From contig NZ_RHWX01000017.1 in NCBI RefSeq assembly GCF_003938605.1, forward strand, positions 1-63,472: DNA of 63,472 nucleotides. Reading direction: 5' to 3'. A program made the translations under genes and the position numbers. Below are positions 19,595 through 29,003 of the stretch, one piece after another. This stretch comes from Brevundimonas sp. 357 (lineage in GTDB: Bacteria; Pseudomonadota; Alphaproteobacteria; Caulobacterales; Caulobacteraceae). A model generated the notes under the pieces. It was not told the DNA's origin. It saw nothing but the letters and a program-made list of their open reading frames with translations, and made no database searches. Each line of letters begins with the position of its first letter. The stretch's first letter is position 1.

Positions 19595-20173
19595 GATCCG
19601 TAGCCATTTGAGTTGGCGCTGCTGCTGTGATTCGAGTGCCTTGGAGGCTTGGATCACAGCGGGTCATGTCTAGTTGCTGGATGCGTGGGCGGCGATGGAG
19701 CTGAACATTCCCAGGGTCTATACGGGCAAGCGGCATGTGAATGATTGCCGAGTGATTTCCGTCATCGTGCATCGGTGCGCGAAGGCCCTCGCTGGCGGAT
19801 TCGCTACTTCGTTGAACGCCGACGGATAGAGACCATAGACACCCGACAGAGCGCGCCAGCGAGGGCCAAAATCGGCTCTTCGGTCAAGACGCACCGCTTG
19901 GAGGCCAGCGCAAAAAGGGGAGAGGCGCTCCACGCCATGGACCAGTCGCGCGCCGGCTGAACGGTCAAGGTCCATAGGCTGGTGGACAAGGCGAGCTGGC
20001 CTCGTGTCGTGCGTTTTCGTCTGGTCAGGCTTCACACACCGTCACCGCAGTCAGGCTCTGGACCAAATGAGTCCGAGCTCTAGTATAGTCAGTTGCCTAG
20101 GCGCGCCGACGAGCTGGTTCGCGAAGTTGCTGAGCCTCGCGATTCAGACGCGGTGTGCTCGATCTGTCGATTT
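19595..20173. other. Gene-free stretch with inverted repeats
   Basis: No open frame here looks like a gene in either strand; the few short frames lack family features and ribosome sites. Two inverted repeats are visible: GCTGTGAT (19624-19631) with ATCACAGC (19653-19660), a possible pstS terminator without a T-run, and a 14-base perfect pair at 19784-19797 and 19854-19867 with 56 bases between. It may be eroded mobile DNA at the edge of the polysaccharide region, but I found no transposase motif to support this. Confidence 0.5.
19784..19867. repeat. Perfect 14-bp inverted repeat
   Basis: GGCCCTCGCTGGCG at 19784-19797 is the exact reverse complement of 19854-19867. The 56-base spacer holds no gene. 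It could be a structured RNA or the ends of a small eroded element. Confidence 0.6.
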
Positions 20174-21004
20174 TTAAAGGCTTAACTCTCCGCGCAAGGT
20201 GCGCCGGAGGTATGCGCCGTGACTATCGCGAATGACATGGCTTGGCTCTACATCGGTTGCTCGCCAATAGTGAACGACGAGGCTCTTTCGTGTCAGGGAG
20301 AAATCTCGAATGGCAGATCCTCCGTGGATCAACTGGCCATGCCAGATAAATGCATCGCCAGCATTGCAGACTAAATCTCGACGCTGAAGCGATCTCTTTG
20401 TTATTTCATTCTCCAAGTATTCCATACAATGTTCCGCTTCGGCAGCAATTATATTGAGGCGACCGTCCGAGAACTTGTATGGCGGTATGCGTTGGCTTCC
20501 AGGTATAAAGAATATGGGGCCATTGTTGGTGTGTACGGAATCAAGAGCTATGCTGACAGCGACCATCGGCCCTCCGTTAGGCGCTGGCATGTACCAACTG
20601 TCGATGTGAGCGTCCTGTTGACTGCCGCGTGCAAAATTTAGAGAATTGCAGATAACCGGCTCTCCATCTAGGAAATCGGTAACAGCTTTCCGTATCGGTG
20701 GAGAATAGGCCAAATCTCGAATGACGGGGTTGTGTAGGAAAAGATTGTTAAGCTTGTAAGCTTCGTTACGAGTCTCGGCGGGAGCTTCTTGCATCAAGAA
20801 CGTTCGGCCAGCGTAGTTGCCCGTCAGAATATCCAGTTGGTGGATATTCCCTTCACGACGTTCCCATTGTTCGTCGATTAAAGTCTCAACTGAGCCAATC
20901 TGTACGGGGCTGACTGCGCTCTTTAGGAGTGCGTAGCCATCATTTCGCCACGTTCTTTTCAGGGATGATGGAAGGGGCGGAAGAAAACGACGAAAATCCA
21001 GCAT
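20174..21004 (-). CDS. Phytanoyl-CoA dioxygenase (PhyH) family protein
   Basis: This 276-residue protein has the iron/2-oxoglutarate oxygenase facial triad of the PhyH family: His133 and Asp135 in AHIDSWYM, and a distal histidine in WHGQLIHGGS. The later arginine in SLTRKSLVVHYW would bind 2-oxoglutarate. PhyH proteins hydroxylate small molecules, lipids or sugars. Its place at the left edge of a glycan locus suggests a sugar or lipid-carrier modification, but this is inference. It is divergent from the glycosyltransferase at 21134, with 129 bases between. Confidence 0.75.
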   Translation of the reverse strand: MLDFRRFLPPLPSSLKRTWRNDGYALLKSAVSPVQIGSVETLIDEQWERREGNIHQLDILTGNYAGRTFLMQEAPAETRNEAYKLNNLFLHNPVIRDLAYSPPIRKAVTDFLDGEPVICNSLNFARGSQQDAHIDSWYMPAPNGGPMVAVSIALDSVHTNNGPIFFIPGSQRIPPYKFSDGRLNIIAAEAEHCMEYLENEITKRSLQRRDLVCNAGDAFIWHGQLIHGGSAIRDFSLTRKSLVVHYWRATDVEPSHVIRDSHGAYLRRTLRGELSL

Positions 21005-21133
21005 CGTACTCGTTCTGTAGGCTTTATGTCTGTTCGCTGATTTAGCTCTGGCAGAGTTAGAGCCAATCTAGCCGCGACGATGTATATGGCGCGTACGGGT
21101 GAATGAGGCTCGTGTGTACGAAGGAGAGGGGCG

Positions 21134-23578
21134 TTGCAAGCGTTCAAGCGTCTGGCGCGTTGGTTTGCCGGTTCAAACGATACTCCGCTTAGAGCTCAGG
21201 GCCGGGTCGCTGCATCAGAGCGTCGTTGGAACGACGCTATCAGCGCCTTTCGTCGCCATTTAAAGATGCGTCCGAAAGATATGCAAACATGGCTGAGGTT
21301 GGCGAATGTGCTGAAGGATGCGGGTGAGTTTGCAGAGGCCGAGCGGATTTATGAGCATGTCGTCACGTTTCGCCCGGAAAACCCTCAAGCATGGCTGAAC
21401 CGCGGTCATTTGGCGAAACTGGACGGTCGAATCCAAGATGCGTTCCGGTATTTTATTCTAAGTTTTCAGTTGGATGGTAACGGTGATGCCGGACGCCAGG
21501 TGCGAGCTTTGTGCCCCCATATTGATCTCACGACAGCTCCCATGGCGCCAAGGGCTGGCGGCTCAATGTTTGGGCGTGTTGATGCCTTGAATGGTCGCAT
21601 TCTGACGGGATGGGCTGTTGATCCTGATCTCCCCGCGGGGGCGGCGGAAGTGGAGGTTCGTCAGGGGGGAGTCGTTATCGGGCGGGCAATGACCGATGTT
21701 TCGCGGCCCGACGTTTCTGCAGCGGGCTTAGGCGGCGAGAATGCAGGTTTTCGAATCGCACTCTCTCCACTTTATAGTCGTGAGAACGGCCCAATAAGTG
21801 TTAAATTGTATCGTTGTGGTATTGATCTAATCAATTCTCCTTTTGTGCCTCCGGCGCATGATGTTATTTCTATGTGGATAGATAGGTGGCCGGCCGAAAA
21901 AGTTTCGGAAATAAAAAATTCTGTTGAGTACAGCAAAGTCACAACAGGTAATATTATTCTAAGTATAGTTATGCCTATTTATAATGCGAATCTTGAATGG
22001 CTTTCCGAGGCTATAGAGAGTGTCGTGTCCCAGATTTCTGATAACTGGGAGCTTGTTTGTGTAGATGACGGTTCTGAATGTGATGCCGTCATCAGTCTTG
22101 TTCAAGAATATGTAAAAAAATATGAAAACATAAAATACATACGATTGTCTAAAAATTCAGGAATATCTTCAGCTACAAATGTTGGTATATCAGAATCTTC
22201 TGGTGATTATATAGCGTTCATGGATCAGGATGATATTCTTGAGCCTGATGCCGTTTTCAGAATTTTAGATGCCGCCAGTGCGGGAGTAGATTTAATTTAC
22301 AGTGACGAAGCCATAATAGAAATGGATCGAGACTGCGTTGTTGGCTTCGCTCTTCGGCCATCGTTTTCATATGATTATTATCTTTCTCACCCATATTTTG
22401 TCCATTTTGTGTCTGTACGTAGATCAATTGCTGTAAAACTAGGAGGTCTTGATGAGAGTATGAGTATATCGATGGATGTTGATTTTATGTTACGTGTTAT
22501 AGAAGAGTCGTGTTCTGTATCTCATGTTCCTGCAGTTCTTTATCGTTGGAGAACTCACCCAGGTAGTGCGGGGCATAAGAGTGCTTCTATTGTGACTGAG
22601 GCTACAGTAGCAGCGCTTGAGCGGCACCACGCTCGTATGGGGCGTGATATGGTTGTTTCGCCTGGAAAAACGTTTAATACATTTAAAAATGACAATATAA
22701 ATAATTTTGGTCGGATTTTGGCTGTTGTGCCAACTAAAGACCGAATTGATCTTATTAAACCATGTATCGAAAGTGTCTTAAAAACATCTGGAGATGATCT
22801 CGATATTGTTATTATTGATCACCAGTCGACTGATGTTGCTGTGGTCAATTTTATTAAAAATTGTGACCCTAGAGTTAAATCAATGATTTATGAGGGGGAA
22901 TTCAATTACTCTAAAATGAACAATCTCGCGTTCGAACGGTTCGGTGACGGGTACGACTATGTCCTTTTCTTGAACAACGACATTGAGGCCATTGAGCCTG
23001 GCTGGGTTGAACGTATGCGAGGGCTCTGTAGTCGGGATGGAGTCGGTATCGTGGGAGCGGTGTTGTTGTACGCTGACGACAGCGTTCAGCACGGCGGGGT
23101 GGTTCTTGGCGTGGGGGGGGTGGCGGAGCATCTCTACCGAGGCGAGCCGTTCATGCACGGCGGGGGCCGGAACCCTGGGCACTTAAGTGGGTTGGTTTCC
23201 GTCAGGGACTGTATGGCGGTTACCGGGGCGTGTCTGATGATCCGCGCTGAGACGTTCAAGGCCGTGAACGGCTTTGATGAAGCCTTACCTGTTGGATTTA
23301 ATGATGTTGATCTATGCTTAAGAGTGAAGCAGGCGGGAAAGAAGGTGCTAATCGATAGCCACGCCGTATTATATCACTACGAATCCGCCACGCGAACATG
23401 CTCCCGTCAGTTGGAGCACCCGCTAGATACAGAAAGAATGAAGCAGAAATGGTCGGCCGTAATCTCGGAAGGCGATCCTTTTTATCATCCATTCTTTGGT
23501 TGGGAGAGTCGCGCGATGTATCTTCCTGTTGGGGCGCTGTCTGAATACCACGCGCCGCGTGTCACCAAACTGCGGTAG
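21134..23578 (+). CDS. Large glycosyltransferase with TPR-like region and two GT2 domains
   Basis: The 814-residue protein starts at TTG behind AAGGAGAGG. Residues about 15-115 form TPR-like helix pairs (WNDAISAFRRHLKMRPKDM, FAEAERIYEHVVTFRPENP). A beta-rich linker lies at 135-240. The first GT2 domain spans about 277-500 (ILSIVMPIYNANLEWL, VDDGSE, and the metal-binding FMDQDDILEPDA). The second spans about 525-780 (AVVPTKDRIDLIKPC, FLNNDIEAIEPGW). It probably adds two sugars in succession at the cytoplasmic face. The middle of the gene (about 21850-22900) is much richer in A+T than its ends, a sign of transfer or recombination. A paralogous protein is encoded at 45657. Confidence 0.85.
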   Translation: MQAFKRLARWFAGSNDTPLRAQGRVAASERRWNDAISAFRRHLKMRPKDMQTWLRLANVLKDAGEFAEAERIYEHVVTFRPENPQAWLNRGHLAKLDGRIQDAFRYFILSFQLDGNGDAGRQVRALCPHIDLTTAPMAPRAGGSMFGRVDALNGRILTGWAVDPDLPAGAAEVEVRQGGVVIGRAMTDVSRPDVSAAGLGGENAGFRIALSPLYSRENGPISVKLYRCGIDLINSPFVPPAHDVISMWIDRWPAEKVSEIKNSVEYSKVTTGNIILSIVMPIYNANLEWLSEAIESVVSQISDNWELVCVDDGSECDAVISLVQEYVKKYENIKYIRLSKNSGISSATNVGISESSGDYIAFMDQDDILEPDAVFRILDAASAGVDLIYSDEAIIEMDRDCVVGFALRPSFSYDYYLSHPYFVHFVSVRRSIAVKLGGLDESMSISMDVDFMLRVIEESCSVSHVPAVLYRWRTHPGSAGHKSASIVTEATVAALERHHARMGRDMVVSPGKTFNTFKNDNINNFGRILAVVPTKDRIDLIKPCIESVLKTSGDDLDIVIIDHQSTDVAVVNFIKNCDPRVKSMIYEGEFNYSKMNNLAFERFGDGYDYVLFLNNDIEAIEPGWVERMRGLCSRDGVGIVGAVLLYADDSVQHGGVVLGVGGVAEHLYRGEPFMHGGGRNPGHLSGLVSVRDCMAVTGACLMIRAETFKAVNGFDEALPVGFNDVDLCLRVKQAGKKVLIDSHAVLYHYESATRTCSRQLEHPLDTERMKQKWSAVISEGDPFYHPFFGWESRAMYLPVGALSEYHAPRVTKLR

Positions 23579-23579
23579 T

Positions 23580-24662
23580 TTAGGCCGCGCGCCGCCGCAG
23601 CCGCGCCACCCGGCGCAGGCGGCGCCAGAAGCGGCCGCGCGCGGGCTCGGGATAGGGCTGCAGATTCTCGATGAACTGCTCGGCCGAGGCGCGCCAACTG
23701 AACTTTTCCGCATAGGCGCGGACGTCCTTGCGATCCAACTCCAGGCACTTCAGGCAGGCGGTCTTCAGGTCGTCGTCGATGAAGCCCGCGCCCGAGCCGG
23801 GGATGATGTCGATCGGGCCGTGCGCCGGATAGGCGGCGACCGGCGTGCCGGTGCCCATAGCTTCCAGAATCACCAGACCGAAGGTGTCGGTCCAGCTGGG
23901 GAAGACGAAGGCGTCGGCGTCGGCGAAGCAGCGCGCCAGATCCTCGCCGAACTTGGCGCCGAGGAATTTCGCGTCGGGGTATTTTTCCTCAAGCTCAGCG
24001 CGGGCCGGGCCGTCGCCGACGATGATCTTGGTGCCGGGCAGGTCCAGGCCGAGGAAGGTCTCGATGTTCTTCTCGACCGCCACCCGGCCGACATTGAGGA
24101 AGAAGGGGCGGGGCCAGTTCTCGCCGCCTATCTCCTTGTAGATCGGCTCTAGGTCGGGTCGGAACAGCTCGGTGTCCACGCCGCGCGTCCAGGGCGAGAC
24201 GTTCTTGAAGCCGTGCTCCACCAGTTCGTCGCGCAGGGTCGGGGTGGCGACCATCAGCCGGCCCGACGGCTTGTGGAACCACTTCATATAGGCGTAGCCG
24301 ACCTGCACCGGGATCGGGAAACGGGCCGAGACGTATTCCGGGAATTTGGTGTGGTAGCTGGTCGTGAACGGCAGCTTCCACTCCACGCAGATGCGCCGCG
24401 TGGCGATGCCCAGGGGGCCTTCGGTGGCGATGTGGACGGCTTCGGGCTCGAAGGCGCGCAGGCGTTCGCGAATCTCTTCCTCAGCGCCCAGGGCCAGGCG
24501 GATCTCGGGATAGGTCGGGCAGGGGATGGTCTTGAACTGGCTGGGTTCGATGACCTCGACCTCATGGCCCATGGCGCGGCATTCGGCCACGGTGCGGGTC
24601 AGGGTGCGGACGACGCCGTTGACCTGAGGCTCCCAGGCGTCGGTGACCAGTACAATGCGCAT
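23580..24662 (-). CDS. GT4-family glycosyltransferase, mannosyl/glucosyl-lipid type
   Basis: This 360-residue GT-B enzyme starts MRIVLVTDAWEPQVNGVVRTL, the opening seen in the SqdX/MgtA group that glycosylates diacylglycerol or mannosylates lipids. FFLNVGRVAVEKNIETFL is the nucleotide-sugar loop, and FPSWTDTFGLVILEAMGTGTPVAA holds the EX7E-type donor motif. It ends with an arginine-rich tail that may sit on the membrane. It converges on the GT at 21134 with a single base between them. Its donor and acceptor are not certain. Replacement glycolipids made in low phosphate come from related enzymes, but I see no PHO box here. Confidence 0.8.
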   Translation of the reverse strand: MRIVLVTDAWEPQVNGVVRTLTRTVAECRAMGHEVEVIEPSQFKTIPCPTYPEIRLALGAEEEIRERLRAFEPEAVHIATEGPLGIATRRICVEWKLPFTTSYHTKFPEYVSARFPIPVQVGYAYMKWFHKPSGRLMVATPTLRDELVEHGFKNVSPWTRGVDTELFRPDLEPIYKEIGGENWPRPFFLNVGRVAVEKNIETFLGLDLPGTKIIVGDGPARAELEEKYPDAKFLGAKFGEDLARCFADADAFVFPSWTDTFGLVILEAMGTGTPVAAYPAHGPIDIIPGSGAGFIDDDLKTACLKCLELDRKDVRAYAEKFSWRASAEQFIENLQPYPEPARGRFWRRLRRVARLRRRAA

Positions 24663-24852
24663 GAAGTCGATAGGGCCTTGAGCCGTTTCGCGAAGGCGAA
24701 ACTTCTAGACGCTCCGCATGACGAAGGCGAGACGGCATGATAGGAAGCGAGCTTCGGTTCGTTCACCTCTTCGGGAACGGCGGCGCTTGATGGGGCTGTT
24801 TCAGGGCGACTCTTCAGGCGCGCTCTAGGTGTGATCGAAGACTATCCAATCA

Positions 24853-27800
24853 ATGTCACGATCATACGATGCACATTCGGATGAAACCGCCATATACGCG
24901 GAAATTCATAGGATGAGAGTCATGACGCCGACCGATCTTCGCCATTGGGATGAGTTGGACCGGAACAAGTACCGGGACGAACGTGAGGTGGTGGCCGAAC
25001 TGCTGGCCTCCGAACCGCTAACGCCTGAGGGTCGTGCGGCGGTCCTGAACGATGCTGTCGGCCTGGTCGAAAGCGCCCGCAAGAGCCAGAAGCGCCAGGG
25101 CGTGGTCGAAAGCTTCCTGCAGGAGTTCAGCCTGGGCACCCGCGAGGGCCTGGCCCTGATGTGCCTGGCCGAGGCCTTGCTGCGCACGCCGGACGCGAGC
25201 ACCCGCGACCGCCTGATCGCCGAGAAGATCGGTTCGGCCGACTGGGCCTCGCACCTGGGCCAGTCGGACAGCCTGTTCGTCAACGCCTCGACCTGGGGTC
25301 TGATGCTGACCGGCAAACTGGTCGATGTCGATGACGAGGCCCGCAGTGACCTGCCGGGCTTCCTGAAGCGCATCGCCGGCCGTCTGGGCGAGCCGGTCAT
25401 CCGTCAGGCCGTCGCCACCGCCGTGAAGATCATGGGCGAGCAGTTCGTCGTCGGCCGCACCATCGAGAGCGCGCTGAAGCGGTCGGACCGCGAGGAATGG
25501 CTGTGCAGCTTCGACATGCTGGGCGAGGGCGCCCGCACCGCCGCCGACGCCGAACGCTATGAAAAGATCTACGCCGACGCCATCGAGGCCGTGGGCAAGA
25601 CCGCCAAGGGCGAAGGCCCTGAGCGCGGCCACGGCGTCTCGGTCAAGCTGTCGGCCCTGTCGCCGCGCTATCAGGCGGTGCAGGAGGACAGGGTGTGGGA
25701 AGAGCTGTATCCCCGCATCCTGCGTCTGGCGCTGATCGCCGCCAAATACGACATCAACTACACCATCGACGCCGAAGAGGCCGACCGTCTGGCCCTGTCG
25801 CTGAAGCTGCTGGAGCGGCTGGCCCGCGAACCGGCGCTGGGCGACTGGCAGGGACTTGGTCTCGCCGTTCAGGCTTATCAGAAGCGCACGACCGAGACGG
25901 TGGCCAAGCTGGCCGAACTGGCCAAGTCCTCGGGCCGCCGCCTGATGGTGCGTCTGGTCAAGGGCGCCTATTGGGACACCGAGATCAAGCTGGCCCAGGT
26001 CAACGGCCGCACCGACTATCCGGTCTTCACGACCAAGCCGGCGACCGACCTGAACTATCTCGTCTGCGCCAAGGCGTTGATCGAGGCCTCTCCCCACATC
26101 TTCTGCCAGTTCGCCACCCACAACGCCCACACCCTGGCCGCGGTGCATCGCATGGCCGCCGATCGCGGCGTGACCATCGAGTTCCAGCGCCTGCACGGCA
26201 TGGGCGAGGCCCTCTATGACGGGGCTAAGGCCGAGTGGGGCGACGTGGTCGTGCGCGCCTACGCTCCCGTCGGCGGCCACGAAGAACTGCTGCCCTACCT
26301 GGTGCGCCGCCTGCTGGAAAACGGCGCCAACTCCTCCTTCGTCCACGCCCTGCTGGACGAACGCGTGCCTGCGGCCGACGTGGCCGCCGATCCCATCACC
26401 TCGGTCGAGGCTCAGCCCGACCGCCATCCGAAGATCCCTGTACCCATGAACATCTACGGTGACCGTCAGAACTCCCTCGGCCGCGACTATTCGCAGGCGA
26501 CCGACCGTGAGCGCCATGCGGCCGCCCTGGAGCGCGTCGACAGCGAGAAGCTGACCGCCGGCCCGATCATCGGCGGCAAGCTGCGCGCCGGCGTGAATCC
26601 GCAGGACGTCACCAACCCCTACGACCGCACCCGCATCCTGGGCCACGTGTCGGAAGCCTCGGTCGAGGACGTCGACGCCGCCGTCAACGCCGCCGCCAAT
26701 GCTCAGCTCGCCTGGGACCGTCTGGGCGGCGCAGGCCGCGCGCCCGTCCTGCGCGCCATGGCCGACGCCCTGGAAGCCGACCTCGATCGTCTGGTCGCCC
26801 TGCTGTCGCGTGAAGCGGGCAAGACGCTGAACGACGGCGTGGCCGAGGTGCGCGAAGCCGCTGACTTCTGCCGCTACTACGCCCTGCTGGCCGAGCGCGA
26901 TTTCGGCGGCCGCCAGACCCTGAAGGGCCCGACCGGCGAGACGAACGAACTGGTCCTGCATGGCCGCGGCGTCTTCGCCTGCATCAGCCCGTGGAACTTC
27001 CCGCTGGCCATCTTCACCGGCCAGATCGCCGCCGCCCTCGCCGCCGGCAACGCCGTGGTGGCCAAGCCCGCCGAGCAGACGCCGCTGATCGCCGCCGAAG
27101 CCGTGCGCCTCTACTACAAGGCCGGTCTGAACCCCGACCTGCTGGCTCTGGTCCCCGGCCGCGGCGAGACCGTCGGCGTGGCCCTGACCGGCCACCCGGG
27201 CATCGACGGCGTCGCCTTTACCGGCGGCACCGACACCGCCTCGAGCATCAACCGCGGCCTGGCCGCGCGTCCGGGCGCCATCATCCCCTTCATCGCCGAG
27301 ACGGGCGGTCTGAACGGCATGTTCGTCGACACCACGGCGCTGAAGGAACAAATCATCGACGACGTCATTCTGTCGGCTTTCGGTTCGGCCGGTCAGCGTT
27401 GCTCGGCCCTGCGCGTCCTCTATGCGCCCAAGGATTCGGCCGACGCCCTGATCGAGGGCCTGAAGGGCGCCCTGGCGGCCCAGGTGCTCGGCGACCCGAC
27501 CGACGCCAGGACCGACATCGGCCCGGTGATCGACGCCGAAAGCCGCGCCAACCTGGAAGCCCACGTCGAGCGCCTGTCCAAGGAAGCCAAGATCATCGCC
27601 CGCGCCGAACTGCCGGCCGGCGCCGACAAGGGCGACCTGTTCGCCCCGACCATCGCCGAGATCCCGACCCCGGACTTCCTCGAGCGCGAAGTCTTCGGCC
27701 CGATCCTGCACGTCTACCGTTATGAGCCGAAGGATCTGGAAAAGGTCGCGGGCAAGCTGGCGGCGCGCGGCTTCGGCCTGACGCTGGGCGTCCACAGCCG

Positions 27801-28032
27801 CATCGACGCCTTCGCCAAGGAAGTGATGGAGCTGGTCCCGGCGGGCAACGTCTACGTCAACCGTTCCATCATCGGCGCGGTGGTCGGCGTGCAACCGTTC
27901 GGCGGCGAAGGCCTCAGCGGCACCGGTCCCAAGGCGGGCGGCCCCAACAGCCTCATCCGCTACGCCGCCGAAAAGGCCATCAGCATCAACATCGCCGCCC
28001 AGGGCGGCGATCCTGCGCTGTTGAATTTGTAA
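24853..28032 (+). CDS. putA: Bifunctional proline dehydrogenase / glutamate-semialdehyde dehydrogenase
   Basis: This 1059-residue enzyme oxidises proline to glutamate in two steps and feeds electrons to the membrane quinone pool. The FAD-binding proline dehydrogenase barrel covers about 200-480 (HGVSVKLSALSPRY, RLMVRLVKGAYWDTEIK, FATHNAHTLAAV). The aldehyde dehydrogenase covers about 570-1030, with ISPWNFPLAIFTGQ and the catalytic Cys850 in GSAGQRCSALR. There is no N-terminal ribbon-helix-helix, so it is not self-regulating as in E. coli. It sits within the polysaccharide region but is of ordinary composition, suggesting the glycan genes were inserted around it. Confidence 0.95.
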   Translation: MSRSYDAHSDETAIYAEIHRMRVMTPTDLRHWDELDRNKYRDEREVVAELLASEPLTPEGRAAVLNDAVGLVESARKSQKRQGVVESFLQEFSLGTREGLALMCLAEALLRTPDASTRDRLIAEKIGSADWASHLGQSDSLFVNASTWGLMLTGKLVDVDDEARSDLPGFLKRIAGRLGEPVIRQAVATAVKIMGEQFVVGRTIESALKRSDREEWLCSFDMLGEGARTAADAERYEKIYADAIEAVGKTAKGEGPERGHGVSVKLSALSPRYQAVQEDRVWEELYPRILRLALIAAKYDINYTIDAEEADRLALSLKLLERLAREPALGDWQGLGLAVQAYQKRTTETVAKLAELAKSSGRRLMVRLVKGAYWDTEIKLAQVNGRTDYPVFTTKPATDLNYLVCAKALIEASPHIFCQFATHNAHTLAAVHRMAADRGVTIEFQRLHGMGEALYDGAKAEWGDVVVRAYAPVGGHEELLPYLVRRLLENGANSSFVHALLDERVPAADVAADPITSVEAQPDRHPKIPVPMNIYGDRQNSLGRDYSQATDRERHAAALERVDSEKLTAGPIIGGKLRAGVNPQDVTNPYDRTRILGHVSEASVEDVDAAVNAAANAQLAWDRLGGAGRAPVLRAMADALEADLDRLVALLSREAGKTLNDGVAEVREAADFCRYYALLAERDFGGRQTLKGPTGETNELVLHGRGVFACISPWNFPLAIFTGQIAAALAAGNAVVAKPAEQTPLIAAEAVRLYYKAGLNPDLLALVPGRGETVGVALTGHPGIDGVAFTGGTDTASSINRGLAARPGAIIPFIAETGGLNGMFVDTTALKEQIIDDVILSAFGSAGQRCSALRVLYAPKDSADALIEGLKGALAAQVLGDPTDARTDIGPVIDAESRANLEAHVERLSKEAKIIARAELPAGADKGDLFAPTIAEIPTPDFLEREVFGPILHVYRYEPKDLEKVAGKLAARGFGLTLGVHSRIDAFAKEVMELVPAGNVYVNRSIIGAVVGVQPFGGEGLSGTGPKAGGPNSLIRYAAEKAISINIAAQGGDPALLNL

Positions 28033-28175
28033 ATATCGAGGGTCTGATCCTGAGGCCGCGCTAGATAATTGAGAAAGCCCTAATTCGGACTCGTGAAGTT
28101 TCCAGGTCGGCTGCCTGTACGTTCCGTCTTTGGGCGTGCTAGGCAGCGGCACGCCATTTTTCGCTGAGGCTATTT

Positions 28176-28967
28176 ATGAGCATGCCGAGTATGTCATTGG
28201 GGTCGATTTCAAGGCAGTTCAGCATCATCAGGGCGTTGATGATGCGTGAGATGGTTACTCGGTTTGGGCGAGAGGGTTTGGGTTTCCTGTGGCTCATAGG
28301 TGAGCCGCTGATGTTCTGTGGCGGCGTGTTGATCATGTGGTCAATTATCAAGCCAAGCTATGAACATGGAATCCGCGTAGGTCCATTCTTAATGACTGGA
28401 TATATGTCACTTCTGTTGCTTCGACATCAGATTAGCTACCTGCAGGGCACCATCCAAGGAAATATAGGAATTTTGTATCACGGTAAGGTGAAGGTGTTTC
28501 ACCTATTTTTTTCCAGGATAGCGTTGGAATTCTGGGGTGCTACTGGGGCTTTCTTGTTTGTATATATTGTCCTGATCATCATTAACCAGGTTGGTTTGCC
28601 TAAAGATATTCTTTTACTTTATTCGGGGTGGGGTCTTATGGCGCTCGTAAGTTGCGGCACGGGACTTGTTATGGCAGGTGTTTCCCTAAGGTCAGAAATT
28701 GCTGAGCGCATAACCCCGCTGCTGACCTATCTTCTTATCCCGATCTCTGGGGCGTTTTTCATGGTTTCATGGATTCCGAGCCAATATCGAGATTTGTATC
28801 TCTTGATCCCCTTTCCGCATGCGATTGAAATGATCCGGGCGGGCGTTTTTGGCGAGTTCGTAGAAACTCACTATAACCCCGTGTATGTCTTTTGCTGGGG
28901 CATCGTGCTTAATGTTTTTGGGCTTCTTTTGGTGTCGGACGCCCGTGATCGTGTTGATATTGAGTAA
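28176..28967 (+). CDS. Capsular polysaccharide ABC exporter permease, KpsM-like
   Basis: This 263-residue ABC2-type membrane protein has about six hydrophobic segments (for example FLWLIGEPLMFCGGVLIMW, ATGAFLFVYIVLIIINQ, FCWGIVLNVFGLLLVS). The N-terminal amphipathic piece MMREMVTRFGREGLGFLW is typical of KpsM/BexB exporters. It pairs with the ATPase encoded at 30161 and the periplasmic adaptor at 29004. The DNA is notably A+T-rich compared with putA before it, consistent with transfer. The glycan would leave the cytoplasm already assembled on a lipid carrier. Confidence 0.88.
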   Translation: MSMPSMSLGSISRQFSIIRALMMREMVTRFGREGLGFLWLIGEPLMFCGGVLIMWSIIKPSYEHGIRVGPFLMTGYMSLLLLRHQISYLQGTIQGNIGILYHGKVKVFHLFFSRIALEFWGATGAFLFVYIVLIIINQVGLPKDILLLYSGWGLMALVSCGTGLVMAGVSLRSEIAERITPLLTYLLIPISGAFFMVSWIPSQYRDLYLLIPFPHAIEMIRAGVFGEFVETHYNPVYVFCWGIVLNVFGLLLVSDARDRVDIE

Positions 28968-29003
28968 GATGGCCGTGGATTTTTTTAGCTTTATGGAACT
29001 GAA

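Noticed and set aside
19595..20173. Transposase remnant in the gap after pstS
   Set aside because: Short frames in all six readings show no DDE, tyrosine or serine recombinase motif.
25018..28152. Minus-strand open frame of 1044 codons opposite putA
   Set aside because: Antisense shadow of putA, rich in Gly, Asp and Arg without motifs.
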